Under the pieces are notes generated by a model. That model was given only the letters and a program-made list of their open reading frames with translations. It was not told the origin of the DNA and did no database searches. Below, one piece after another: positions 42,099 through 50,922 of a DNA stretch of 64,000 nt (position 1 is its first letter; every line of letters begins with the position of its first letter). Made by a program: the position numbers and the translations under genes. The stretch covers positions 17,200 to 81,199 of the forward strand of contig JAAWQR010000006.1 of NCBI GenBank assembly GCA_022800625.1. The letters run 5' to 3'. This stretch comes from Clostridiales bacterium (lineage in GTDB: Bacteria > Bacillota > Clostridia > Oscillospirales > CAG-272).

Positions 42099-44042
42099 AT
42101 GAAAGAAAAATTTTATATAACAACGGCGATAGCCTATGCTTCAACGAAGCCTCATTTCGGAAATACCTATGAGGTAATCATGACAGATGCTGTTGCACGA
42201 TATAAGAGACTTCGCGGATACGATGTTTTCTTTTGCACGGGAACCGATGAACACGGTCAGAAAATCGAGTTGAAAGCTGAGGAAGCAGGTATTACGCCGA
42301 AGGAATATGTAGACAATATCGCAGGTGAGGTTCGCGGCGTGTGGGATAAGATGAATACAACATACGATCATTTTATCAGAACGACCGATGCTCACCATGA
42401 AGAAGCCGTCAAGCATATTTTCAAAAAAATGTACGACAAAGGCGATATTTATCTCGGAGAATACGAGGGACTGTACTGCACTCCGTGTGAATCCTTCTTT
42501 ACAGAAAGCCAGCTTGTTGACGGCAAATGCCCCGACTGCGGCAGACCTGTTGCAAAGACAAGCGAAAAGGCGTATTTCTTCAGAATGAGCAAATATGCCG
42601 ACAGACTTATCAAATATATTGAAGAAACTCCCGGATTTATCGAGCCGGAATCCCGTAAAAAAGAGATGATAAATAACTTTTTGAAGCCGGGACTTCAGGA
42701 TCTCTGTATTTCCAGAACGAGCTTTAAATGGGGAATCCCCGTTGATTTCGATCAGGAGCACGTAATATATGTTTGGCTTGATGCGCTTACTAACTATATT
42801 ACTGCTCTCGGATATGATCCGTGCAATGAGGAACAGCCTGAGCTTTTCAAAAAGAATTGGCCTGCTGATGTCCATGTAATCGGTAAAGATATCATGAGAT
42901 TCCATTCGATCTATTGGCCGATATTCTTAATGTCGCTTGATCTGCCCCTGCCGAAAAAAATATTCGGTCATCCGTGGTTCAACTTCGGTCAGGATAAAAT
43001 GTCAAAATCTAAGGGTAATGTTGTATATGCCGACGCTCTTTCTGATAAGATCGGCGTTGACGGCGTGAGATATTATGCTCTTGCCGAGATGCCGTATGCA
43101 AACGACGGTTCGGTCACATATGAAGCGATCCTTAACAGGTTTAACACCGACCTTGCAAACAATCTCGGAAATCTCGTCAACCGTACAGTTGCAATGACCA
43201 AAAAATATTTTGACGGCGTAATCCCGAGCTCGCGAGAGGAAACAGAGCTTGACGCTGACCTCAAAAATACAGTTTTGACGGCGGCAGAGAAATATTCGTC
43301 CATGATGGACAGCTTCCATATAGCCGATGCACTGTCCGAGGTGTTTACCGCTCTCAAACGTGCAAATAAATATATAGATGAGACAACGCCGTGGACGCTT
43401 GCAAAGGATGAAAGCATGAAGGGCAGACTCGGTACGGTTCTTTATAATCTTCTCGAGGCTATCAGAATCTGCACGGTTCTCCTGTCTCCCGTGATTCCCG
43501 CTTCAGCTGAGAAAATCATGGCTCAGATAGGCTCTGACGTGTGCGGTTATGAATCTGTATTGACATTCGGAAATCTGAAATCGGGCGACAGTGTCGGAAA
43601 TCCCGAGCCGCTTTTCTCACGAATCGATGAAGAAAAATTTATGGCGGAAATCGAATCCGAAAGAGAAGCTGAAATGAAAGCGTCGGCATGCGAGAGCGTA
43701 ACCGAAGATACAGAGCATCTTCCTCAGATAACTATTGATGATTTTGCACGCGTTGAACTGAGATGTGCTAAGATATTCGAGTGTGAAAAGATCAAAAAGG
43801 CGAAAAAGCTGCTAAAGCTTAAAGTTGATCTCGGATTTGAGCAGAGACAGGTAGTGTCGGGAATTGCGGCATATTATGAACCGTCAGATCTTATCGGAAA
43901 AAAGATCGTGCTTGTTTCAAATTTAGCTCCTGCGAAGCTTTGCGGAGTTGATTCTGAAGGAATGATACTTGCGTCAGGTGAAGACAAGATCAATGTTATA
44001 TTCCTTCCCGATGAAACACCGCTCGGCTCAAAGATCAGATAA
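42099..44042 (+). CDS. metG: Methionyl-tRNA synthetase
   Basis: 647 residues. Class I synthetase: the HIGH motif reads KPHFGNTYE, and KMSKSKGN is the KMSKS loop. The zinc knuckle is CTPCESFF...CPDCGRP. After the helical anticodon-binding domain, residues about 545-647 form a Trbp111-type tRNA-binding domain (VELRCAKIFECEKIKKAKKLLKL, QVVSGIAAYYEP). It charges initiator and elongator tRNA-Met. No T-box precedes it; the gap to nagA is only about 40 bases, so it may ride on the nagA transcript. Full length. Confidence 0.97.
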   Translation: MKEKFYITTAIAYASTKPHFGNTYEVIMTDAVARYKRLRGYDVFFCTGTDEHGQKIELKAEEAGITPKEYVDNIAGEVRGVWDKMNTTYDHFIRTTDAHHEEAVKHIFKKMYDKGDIYLGEYEGLYCTPCESFFTESQLVDGKCPDCGRPVAKTSEKAYFFRMSKYADRLIKYIEETPGFIEPESRKKEMINNFLKPGLQDLCISRTSFKWGIPVDFDQEHVIYVWLDALTNYITALGYDPCNEEQPELFKKNWPADVHVIGKDIMRFHSIYWPIFLMSLDLPLPKKIFGHPWFNFGQDKMSKSKGNVVYADALSDKIGVDGVRYYALAEMPYANDGSVTYEAILNRFNTDLANNLGNLVNRTVAMTKKYFDGVIPSSREETELDADLKNTVLTAAEKYSSMMDSFHIADALSEVFTALKRANKYIDETTPWTLAKDESMKGRLGTVLYNLLEAIRICTVLLSPVIPASAEKIMAQIGSDVCGYESVLTFGNLKSGDSVGNPEPLFSRIDEEKFMAEIESEREAEMKASACESVTEDTEHLPQITIDDFARVELRCAKIFECEKIKKAKKLLKLKVDLGFEQRQVVSGIAAYYEPSDLIGKKIVLVSNLAPAKLCGVDSEGMILASGEDKINVIFLPDETPLGSKIR

Positions 44043-44092
44043 ATCAGTAAGCTTGTTTGATTCTGCAAAGGGACTGAAAAAAGGAGAGTGTT

Positions 44093-44578
44093 ATGATCGA
44101 CTATAAAACAGACAGAATAGGTTCATGTGTCATAGGAGAAAATCCGACTTTGCTTGTAAAAATGAAGAGCGGATTTGCAGTTATCGCCGACAATCAGTTT
44201 TTGCCCGGATATTGTATTCTGCTCGGATATCCGCAGGCGGATTCACTGAATGCACTGTCACTGGAAGAAAGAGCACAGTATCTTACAGATATGACTCTCA
44301 TCGGCGACGCAATAATAAAAACATGTGCTCCGCTTAGAATCAATTATGAAACCCTTATGAATCTTGACAACTATTTGCACACACATATACAGCCGCGTTA
44401 CGAATGGGAATCGGATGAATATAAGTTCGGACCTCCTTTCAGCTACCCCAAAGAGATGAGATATACGCCTGAATACGAATTCAGTGAGGAAAAATACGGA
44501 GAGCTTAAATGTAAGCTGCGTGATAATTTGCTTGATTTAATGAAACAGGCAGGTTATGATATAAGCGATATAAAATAA
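44093..44578 (+). CDS. HIT-superfamily protein (HxHxQ type)
   Basis: 161 residues. The histidine triad region reads NLDNYLHTHIQPRYEWE, so the last position is Gln, as in GalT-like nucleotidyltransferases, rather than His as in Hint/Fhit hydrolases. Upstream elements FLPGYCILLGYPQADSLNALSLEERAQYL match HIT proteins. It may hydrolyse or transfer a nucleotidyl group, but the substrate is not evident. It lies 50 bases after metG with a good AAAAGGAGAG SD and is probably co-transcribed. Confidence 0.78.
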   Translation: MIDYKTDRIGSCVIGENPTLLVKMKSGFAVIADNQFLPGYCILLGYPQADSLNALSLEERAQYLTDMTLIGDAIIKTCAPLRINYETLMNLDNYLHTHIQPRYEWESDEYKFGPPFSYPKEMRYTPEYEFSEEKYGELKCKLRDNLLDLMKQAGYDISDIK

Positions 44579-44621
44579 AACGGATTTAACGCCGTGATTT
44601 ATTATTGAATTCACTTTCTGT

Positions 44622-44650
44622 TTCGGCGGCGGAAGTTTTCCGCCGCCGAA
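44622..44650. terminator. GC-rich perfect hairpin between the HIT gene and tatD
   Basis: TTCGGCGGCGGAA and TTCCGCCGCCGAA pair perfectly. No T run follows, so it may be a processing or stability element rather than a terminator. Confidence 0.5.
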
Positions 44651-44684
44651 GCTCATAAATCAAAAGAAAGACATATACATAACA

Positions 44685-45479
44685 ATGGAACAAATAAAAT
44701 ATTTCGATTCGCATGCTCATCTGGACGATGCCCGCTTTGTGAATGAATTCGACGGAGGCACAGACGGTGCTGTGAAAGCTTCACTTGAAGGAGGAGTCTG
44801 CGGCATCGTAAATATCGGTACAAATCCCGAAAACTCGCGCATTTCTCTTGCGCTTGCCGAGAAATATCCGTTTATACATGCCGCAGTCGGAATACATCCG
44901 TCAGACGCACAGTATTTAGGGGATAAGCTTGACTCGGCGCTTGCTGAAATTGAAGCCATGCTCTCTCATCCGAAGTGCGTAGCTCTCGGTGAGATTGGAC
45001 TTGACTATCACTATGACAATACAGATAGAGAAGTCCAGTTATATGCTTTTGAAGAACAGATGAAGATTGCAGAGCGGAAATCTGTCCATGTCGTGATCCA
45101 TGACAGGGAGGCACACGGAGAAGTAATGGATATTATCAAACGCTATCCGACCGTATGTGGAGTTCTTCACAGCTTCAGCGGGAGCGCGGAGATGGCGCGT
45201 CAGATCACTGATCTTGGCTGGTATATTTCCTTCAGCGGTCCTGTTACATACAAAAATGCCGCAAAAGTTAAAGAGGCGGCGAAGATCGTGCCGCAGGACA
45301 GGCTTTTGGTTGAAACGGATTCTCCGTACCTTCCGCCGACGCCCCACCGAGGTAAGATGAATTATCCGGGATACATTGCATATACGGTTCGTGCGTTAGC
45401 TGAGCTGAGAGGTATAAGCGAATCTGAATGCGCAGAGATTACGCGCGGGAATGCTGTGAGATTTTTTGGTATAAGTTAG
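44685..45479 (+). CDS. tatD: TatD-family metal-dependent DNase
   Basis: 264 residues. Metal ligands: DSHAHLDD, GEIGLDYH, VIHDREAHG, HSFSGS and ETDSPYLPPTPHRG, the full TatD set. These enzymes are 3'-5' exonucleases or D-aminoacyl-tRNA-processing-like hydrolases in the cytoplasm. It often follows metG in Firmicutes, as here with the HIT gene between. No strong SD is visible near the ATG. Confidence 0.95.
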   Translation: MEQIKYFDSHAHLDDARFVNEFDGGTDGAVKASLEGGVCGIVNIGTNPENSRISLALAEKYPFIHAAVGIHPSDAQYLGDKLDSALAEIEAMLSHPKCVALGEIGLDYHYDNTDREVQLYAFEEQMKIAERKSVHVVIHDREAHGEVMDIIKRYPTVCGVLHSFSGSAEMARQITDLGWYISFSGPVTYKNAAKVKEAAKIVPQDRLLVETDSPYLPPTPHRGKMNYPGYIAYTVRALAELRGISESECAEITRGNAVRFFGIS

Positions 45480-45549
45480 AGCATTTTCAGACTTAAACTA
45501 ATCAGATATTTTAAGAATTTTTAAATTTACAGAAAAATATCGAAAGTGT

Positions 45550-45578
45550 TTGACAAAACTCGTCATATATTGTATAAT
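45550..45578 (+). promoter_or_regulatory. Promoter of the two-component system
   Basis: TTGACA, 17-bp spacer, TATAAT. Confidence 0.75.
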
Positions 45579-45617
45579 AATATTGAAATTGCTTGAAATC
45601 AAGGGGGATACAAAGCT

Positions 45618-46307
45618 ATGGGAACAAAAATTCTTGTTGTAGACGATGATCAGAATATCTGCGACTTACTGAGACTTTATTTTGAAAATGAAGGATATGA
45701 GGTTAAGTCTGCAAATGACGGAGCCGAGGGTGTCAGCTACTTTAAGATGTACGAGCCTGATTTGGTTCTTCTTGACATTATGCTGCCGAAGAAAGACGGC
45801 TGGCAGGTTTGCCGCGAGATACGCGAGGTTTCATCAAAGCCTGTCATTATGATTACTGCAAAAGGCGACGTATTTGATAAAGTTTTGGGGCTTGAACTCG
45901 GAGCGGACGATTTTGTTGTAAAGCCTTTTGATATGAAAGAGCTTTCGGCACGTATAAAAGCGGTGCTCAGACGTTATTCTGCTCATGATACTCAGAGCGA
46001 GGATGAAGTTGTTAAGTTTGAAAACATTGAGATCAGCCTTCAGAAATATGAATTAAAGCTCAACGGAAAACCCGTTGATATTCCGCCTAAGGAGCTTGAG
46101 TTGCTTTACTTCTTAGCTTCAAACTTCAACAGAGTATTCACACGCGATCAGCTTCTTGATAAAGTATGGGGATTTGATTATCTCGGCGACTCAAGAACTG
46201 TTGATGTTCACGTAAAGAGACTTCGCGAAAAGCTTGAGGGAGTGTCTGATAAGTGGTCTCTCAAAACAGTTTGGGGTGTCGGATATAAATTTGAACACAT
46301 ACAGTAA
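45618..46307 (+). CDS. OmpR/PhoB-family response regulator
   Basis: 229 residues. Receiver domain 1-120: acidic pocket VDDDQN, phosphoacceptor Asp53 in LLDIMLP, Lys in VVKPFD. The C-terminal winged helix (about 130-228) ends in the typical DSRTVDVHVKRLREKLE and TVWGVGYKFE. Start is ATG 45618 behind AAGGGGG. It controls target promoters after phosphorylation by the downstream kinase. Which stimulus is involved cannot be read from the sequence; VicR/PhoP-like similarity is general. Confidence 0.95.
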   Translation: MGTKILVVDDDQNICDLLRLYFENEGYEVKSANDGAEGVSYFKMYEPDLVLLDIMLPKKDGWQVCREIREVSSKPVIMITAKGDVFDKVLGLELGADDFVVKPFDMKELSARIKAVLRRYSAHDTQSEDEVVKFENIEISLQKYELKLNGKPVDIPPKELELLYFLASNFNRVFTRDQLLDKVWGFDYLGDSRTVDVHVKRLREKLEGVSDKWSLKTVWGVGYKFEHIQ

Positions 46308-46448
46308 CAGCTGAAATCAGCAAATGACCGTTGCGGATTTATCCGCAGCGGTATTTGTGCTTTGAGGCACAGAAAATTTTCTTGTCATCACCAATTGCCG
46401 CAGGGCGACATTTTTATATTTATTTATCTTAATATACGGAGATAGCCG

Positions 46449-47969
46449 ATGTTTAAAAGTATATTTGCAAAATATGTAAGTGCGTTCATGCTGATAAATA
46501 TTGTTTGTATGATTATACTTACTTCGATTATAGCTTCTATCATCAATACTTATAATACGGACGTGAAAATATCTACTTTGGAAAGTACGACTTCATATGT
46601 ACTTGAATGTATTGAGGACGGAATGAGTCAAAGCTCTCTTCCGAATCTCAGGTCTTATGTCGGAATATATTCAACAACTCTTCGCCGTGTTATAAATGCA
46701 ATGAGCGTAAATGTTGACGAATTTGTTGTATTTGTAAGTGATGAAAGCGGAGAAATCATTCTGACCGGAGGCGGAGCTTCTTCACTCAAGTACGGCGGAG
46801 ACGACGGTATTTTTACAAATGATGAAGAGAGATACAGTATTTCCGAATCTCACCTTGAGCATTTAAAAACCTCAGGCAGTTATGACGAAATTTCAACTCT
46901 CGGCGGTATGTTCGATGAAAAATATACAGTATATTCGGTTCCCGTATATTTCGGAGGAAATTTTGTAGGGGTTGTCAGCGCATGTACTGTAAGTTCGGGC
47001 ATGAATGATCTTCTCGACGGAACGGTCAGAGCAATAATTATGTCAACACTGTGGCTGATGCTTGCCGTTCTTGTTGCGGTATATTGCATAAGCGAACGCC
47101 TTATTTCTCCGATTCGCGCTATGAGCCGCGCTGCAAAGCAGTTCGGAAAGGGAAAGTTTGATGTGAGAGTTCCAGTGAGGGGAAATGACGAGGTTGCTGA
47201 GCTTGCAACAGCCTTTAACAATATGGCGGCTTCCCTTGAAAGCAATGAAGAAATGAGACGGCTGTTCCTTGCCAATGTTTCGCACGATCTGAGGACTCCG
47301 ATGACAACGATTTCGGGATTTATAGACGGAATACTTGACGGTGCTATTCCTCCCGAAAAGCATGAATATTATCTTGGTGTAATTGCTTCTGAGGTCAGAC
47401 GGCTCTCGCGTCTTGTAATGACGTTGCTTGATATTACAAAAATTCAGGCAGGAGAGCGTAAGTTCAATATGATTCCGTTTGATGTATGCGAAATGTGCCG
47501 ACAGGTTCTGATATCTTCGGAACAGCGTATAGAAGCAAAGCGATTGAATGTTGATTTCAGATGCGACAACGACAATATGTATGCTATTGGAGACACTGAC
47601 GCAATACATCAGGTTATATATAATCTTCTCGACAATGCCATTAAATTTTCTTATGATGAGGGGGAATATATAATCGAAGTGAGGGCAATTGATCAAAAAA
47701 TAGAAGTCAGCGTTTATAATGAGGGCGTAGGAATATCAAAAGAAGACCTGCCGTATGTCTTTGACAGATTCTATAAGAGCGATAAGAGCCGCGGACTTGA
47801 CAAAACAGGAGTGGGACTCGGACTGTATATAACTAAAACTATAATCATGGCTCATGATGAATCAATAAAGGCTGAAAGTGAGCAGGGAAAATGGTGTAAA
47901 TTCACATTTACTCTGAAGAGAGACAGATCAAAGGATAAGGCTCTGCCCGAAAGAACGTCAGAGCACTAA
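46449..47969 (+). CDS. Sensor histidine kinase
   Basis: 506 residues. Membrane helix about 12-35, extracytoplasmic sensor about 36-195, second helix about 196-218, then HAMP (LISPIRAMSRAAKQFGKGKFDVRVPV), HisKA with His279 in NVSHDLRTPM, and HATPase_c with N box NLLDNAIKFS and G boxes EGVGIS and GVGLGLYI. It phosphorylates the regulator encoded upstream. The sensor region is a PAS-like/dCache-size domain (LRSYVGIYSTTLRRVI, DEFVVFVSDESGEIILTGGG). The gap to the regulator gene holds a TGCGGA-TTTA-TCCGCA hairpin that may reduce read-through. Confidence 0.95.
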   Translation: MFKSIFAKYVSAFMLINIVCMIILTSIIASIINTYNTDVKISTLESTTSYVLECIEDGMSQSSLPNLRSYVGIYSTTLRRVINAMSVNVDEFVVFVSDESGEIILTGGGASSLKYGGDDGIFTNDEERYSISESHLEHLKTSGSYDEISTLGGMFDEKYTVYSVPVYFGGNFVGVVSACTVSSGMNDLLDGTVRAIIMSTLWLMLAVLVAVYCISERLISPIRAMSRAAKQFGKGKFDVRVPVRGNDEVAELATAFNNMAASLESNEEMRRLFLANVSHDLRTPMTTISGFIDGILDGAIPPEKHEYYLGVIASEVRRLSRLVMTLLDITKIQAGERKFNMIPFDVCEMCRQVLISSEQRIEAKRLNVDFRCDNDNMYAIGDTDAIHQVIYNLLDNAIKFSYDEGEYIIEVRAIDQKIEVSVYNEGVGISKEDLPYVFDRFYKSDKSRGLDKTGVGLGLYITKTIIMAHDESIKAESEQGKWCKFTFTLKRDRSKDKALPERTSEH

Positions 47970-48014
47970 CGGCTGTAATTTGATACAGTTATATTGCGGT
48001 TAAGGAGAATTTAT

Positions 48015-49169
48015 TTGAATTATAAATATGTTGCCACTTGTCTTTTCGGACTTGAAGGACTGCTCGGCGAAGAAATTGATAGGCTTGGTTATCACCGAAT
48101 TGAAACTATAGACGGCAGAATAATTTTTGAAGGCGGCGCAGAAGCCGCGGCAAGATGTAATATCAACCTCAGATTTGCTGAGCGGATTTATTTGCTTATA
48201 GGAATGTTCAGCGCATATTCATTTGCTGAGCTTTTCGAGAAAACCCGCGATCTGCCGCTTGAGGAATACTTTGATAAAACCGATGAATACCCTGTAAGCG
48301 GTCATTCAGTAAGAAGCACGCTCTTTTCAGTGACAGACTGCCAAAGGATTATCAAGAAAGCCGTTTCCGTAAGACTCGGAAAGGCATACGGAGTAAATAT
48401 TCTGCCCGAGAACGGAGTACGCAAAAGGCTTGAGTTCTTCATTTTAAAGGACAGAGTTATGCTTATGATAGAATTGTCAGGCACACCGCTCCATAAAAGG
48501 GGATATCGGCCCGAAACGGTGGCAGCTCCTTTGCGCGAAACGCTTGCCGCAGCTATCGTAAAACTTTCTCGTCCGCGGGAAAATGTTCTTCTCAGAGATC
48601 CGTTTTGCGGCTCGGGAACCATAGCTATTGAAGGAGCTATGATGATGAATAATATAGCTCCGGGGTTAAACAGATGCTTTGCAGCAGAAAAATTCTCCTT
48701 ATTTCCAAGTGAGACATGGACTTCGGCAAGAGAAGAAGCAAGAGAGAGTATTATACGCGATTCTGTGTTTGAAGCATACGGTTCCGATATAGATAAAAAC
48801 TGCGTAAGGATCGCGGAAGAATCGGCTCGCCGTGCGGGAGTTGAAAAATCGGTCAGATTTGAAGCTGTGAACGCATTTGATATTACAACCGAGAACAGGC
48901 GAGGAACAATAGTAACAAATCCGCCGTATGGTGAAAGACTTCTCACCGAAGCTGAGGTCACAGAACTTTACAGGCAAATGGGAGAGCATTTTAAAACACT
49001 GGACAAATGGCAGTTTTATATACTTACTCCGAATGAGATGTTTCCGAAGCTTTTCGGACGGCGTGCAGATAAAATACGCAAGCTATATAATGGAATGATA
49101 CCGTGCTTTCTGTATCAGTTTTTCAAAAATGCAGACGGGCATAAAGAAAAGTTCCGCCATAATAAGTAA
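48015..49169 (+). CDS. THUMP-domain class I rRNA methyltransferase (RlmL/YpsC-like)
   Basis: 384 residues from TTG 48015, with AAGGAG ideally spaced. The N-terminal ferredoxin-like and THUMP region is about 1-160 (YVATCLFGLEGLLGEEIDRLG). The methyltransferase part has LLRDPFCGSGTIAIEGAMM (SAM loop) and IVTNPPYGERL (NPPY motif for N2-guanine methylation). Relatives modify G2445 of 23S rRNA or related sites. It is not in an obvious operon with the kinase upstream, 45 bases away, though read-through is possible. Confidence 0.92.
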   Translation: MNYKYVATCLFGLEGLLGEEIDRLGYHRIETIDGRIIFEGGAEAAARCNINLRFAERIYLLIGMFSAYSFAELFEKTRDLPLEEYFDKTDEYPVSGHSVRSTLFSVTDCQRIIKKAVSVRLGKAYGVNILPENGVRKRLEFFILKDRVMLMIELSGTPLHKRGYRPETVAAPLRETLAAAIVKLSRPRENVLLRDPFCGSGTIAIEGAMMMNNIAPGLNRCFAAEKFSLFPSETWTSAREEARESIIRDSVFEAYGSDIDKNCVRIAEESARRAGVEKSVRFEAVNAFDITTENRRGTIVTNPPYGERLLTEAEVTELYRQMGEHFKTLDKWQFYILTPNEMFPKLFGRRADKIRKLYNGMIPCFLYQFFKNADGHKEKFRHNK

Positions 49170-49184
49170 AACTGAATAAAATTT

Positions 49185-49227
49185 TCACTCCTGATAAATA
49201 ATATTAAAAATTGTTTGTCAGGAGTGA
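49185..49227 (+). promoter_or_regulatory. Inverted repeat covering the SD of the GerA-type gene
   Basis: TCACTCCTGA (49185-49194) is exactly complementary to TCAGGAGTGA (49218-49227), and the second arm contains the gene's SD, 6 bases before the TTG start at 49234. The hairpin would hide the ribosome site, or act as a terminator of the upstream gene (a short T-rich stretch follows). Confidence 0.55.
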
Positions 49228-49233
49228 TTTGTT

Positions 49234-50661
49234 TTGGATATAAAAAAAGCTAAGGTCACGGGAAACATGAACGATGATATTGCGCTTATGGATTCCGTTC
49301 TTCGCGTAGAGGAAAACTTTGATATCATAAAGCGCGAAATGAAGATAGCTGATAATGATATTGTAATGTACTATATCGACGGATTCGTAAAAGCGGAAAT
49401 GATGCAAAAGCTGATGCTTTATCTCGTTACACTCAAGGATTTCGGCGATGGAAGCGCTAATGCAGCGGCAGAATTTGCAGCGTCGTCGATTCCGAGCGTT
49501 GAGGTTACTGTTACAGATTCGATTGATGATCTTATACTCAATGTCATGAGCGGCTGTACGGCATTTTTCTGCGAAGGATTTGGACCTAATGCAATAATAA
49601 TAGATGCGAGAACCTATCCTGCGAGAAACACGGAGGAGCCTGAAAACGACCGCGTAATGCGCGGCAGCCGAGACGGCTTTGTTGAGACCTTGATATTCAA
49701 TACAGCCATGATCCGCCGCCGTATCAGAGATACACAGTTTACTGTAAAATATGTAAACGCAGGGCGTGAAACTAGAACCGATATGGCTTTATGCTATATG
49801 GCGGACAGGGCAGATCTGAAGTATGTAAAAGAACTTACAAAAAAGCTTGAAAATCTTGATACCGACTCTTTGGTACTCGGACATCAGAGCGTAGCTGAAT
49901 CTTTGATACATGACAGATGGTACAATCCGTTTCCGAAGATTAGGGCAACGGAACGTCCCGATGCCGCCGCTGCAACGATACTTGAGGGCGGGATAATCCT
50001 CATATGTGATAACAGTCCGGAAGCGATGATTTTTCCGACTTCGGTATTTGATTTCTTACAGGAAACAGACGACTATTATTTCCCGCCGCTCACGGGAACT
50101 TATCTCAGACTGCTGAGACATGTGATCTTTTGGTTTACTGTCTTGTTGACGCCGGTGTGGTATCTTCTTTTGCGCCATCCAAGCATAATTCCGGAATGGC
50201 TTTTATTCATTGTCCCGGACGATCCCGGCGCTTTGCCCATCATATGGCAGTTGTTTCTTACCGAATTTGCACTTGACGGCTTGAAGCTGGCTTCGCTTAA
50301 TACGCCTAATATACTGTCAAATTCTCTGTCTGTTGTCGGAGGTTTGCTTCTCGGAGATTTTGCCGTGACTGTCGGCTGGCTCTCTCCCGATGTCATACTT
50401 TATATGGCGTTTGTAGCAATAGCTAACTTTACGCAGTCGAGCTATGAGCTTGGATATGCGTTTAAATATATGCGTATGCTGCTGCTTGCCCTGACAGCCT
50501 TTTTCGATGTGTGGGGCTTTGCCGCAGGAATTATTATATCAATAATTCTTGTAGCGACAAACAAAACCGTAAACGGAAAGCGCAGCTATTTGTATCCTTT
50601 GATTCCGTTTAACGGTCCGGCGCTTGCTAGACTTGTATTCAGACTGAAAAAAAGAAGCTGA
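49234..50661 (+). CDS. GerA-family spore germination protein (SpoVAF/GerKA-like)
   Basis: 475 residues, TTG start with CAGGAGTGA. The soluble N-terminal half (about 1-280) has the GerA A-subunit pattern (DIVMYYIDGFVKAEMMQKLML, VTVTDSIDDLILNVMSG, GSRDGFVETLIFNTAMIRRRI). The C-terminal half has about five membrane helices (PGALPIIWQLFLTEFALDGLKLAS, QSSYELGYAFKYMRM). It sits in the spore inner membrane. No B or C subunit gene is adjacent, which fits SpoVAF or clostridial stand-alone GerKA forms. Probably transcribed in the forespore, but I see no sigma-G promoter I would defend. Confidence 0.88.
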   Translation: MDIKKAKVTGNMNDDIALMDSVLRVEENFDIIKREMKIADNDIVMYYIDGFVKAEMMQKLMLYLVTLKDFGDGSANAAAEFAASSIPSVEVTVTDSIDDLILNVMSGCTAFFCEGFGPNAIIIDARTYPARNTEEPENDRVMRGSRDGFVETLIFNTAMIRRRIRDTQFTVKYVNAGRETRTDMALCYMADRADLKYVKELTKKLENLDTDSLVLGHQSVAESLIHDRWYNPFPKIRATERPDAAAATILEGGIILICDNSPEAMIFPTSVFDFLQETDDYYFPPLTGTYLRLLRHVIFWFTVLLTPVWYLLLRHPSIIPEWLLFIVPDDPGALPIIWQLFLTEFALDGLKLASLNTPNILSNSLSVVGGLLLGDFAVTVGWLSPDVILYMAFVAIANFTQSSYELGYAFKYMRMLLLALTAFFDVWGFAAGIIISIILVATNKTVNGKRSYLYPLIPFNGPALARLVFRLKKRS

Positions 50662-50754
50662 GCATACGTTTTTCGCATTTTCTTAGCAGCAGAATCAACT
50701 GCTGCAGTGGTATTAGAAAAAATCTTATAGAAAAATATTAGGCAAAAATGCTGT

Positions 50755-50798
50755 GGATGGGTGCAGATTCATTAAGCGAATTTCACCCATCCTTTTTG
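50755..50798 (+). terminator. Terminator after the GerA-type gene
   Basis: GGATGGGTG and CACCCATCC form a stem, followed by TTTTTGC. Confidence 0.8.
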
Positions 50799-50863
50799 CA
50801 GCTTGATTTTCGACCTAAATCTTTAAAATAATTATAAGAAGCGCAGCTGTTAGCATTTTAATA

Positions 50864-50892
50864 TTGAAAAGAAGAGAAAAACATGATAAAAT
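50864..50892 (+). promoter_or_regulatory. Promoter of pcrA
   Basis: TTGAAA, 17-bp spacer, TAAAAT, 30 bases before the start. Confidence 0.65.
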
Positions 50893-50922
50893 ATCTCTAT
50901 AACAAACGATGAGGAAATACTA

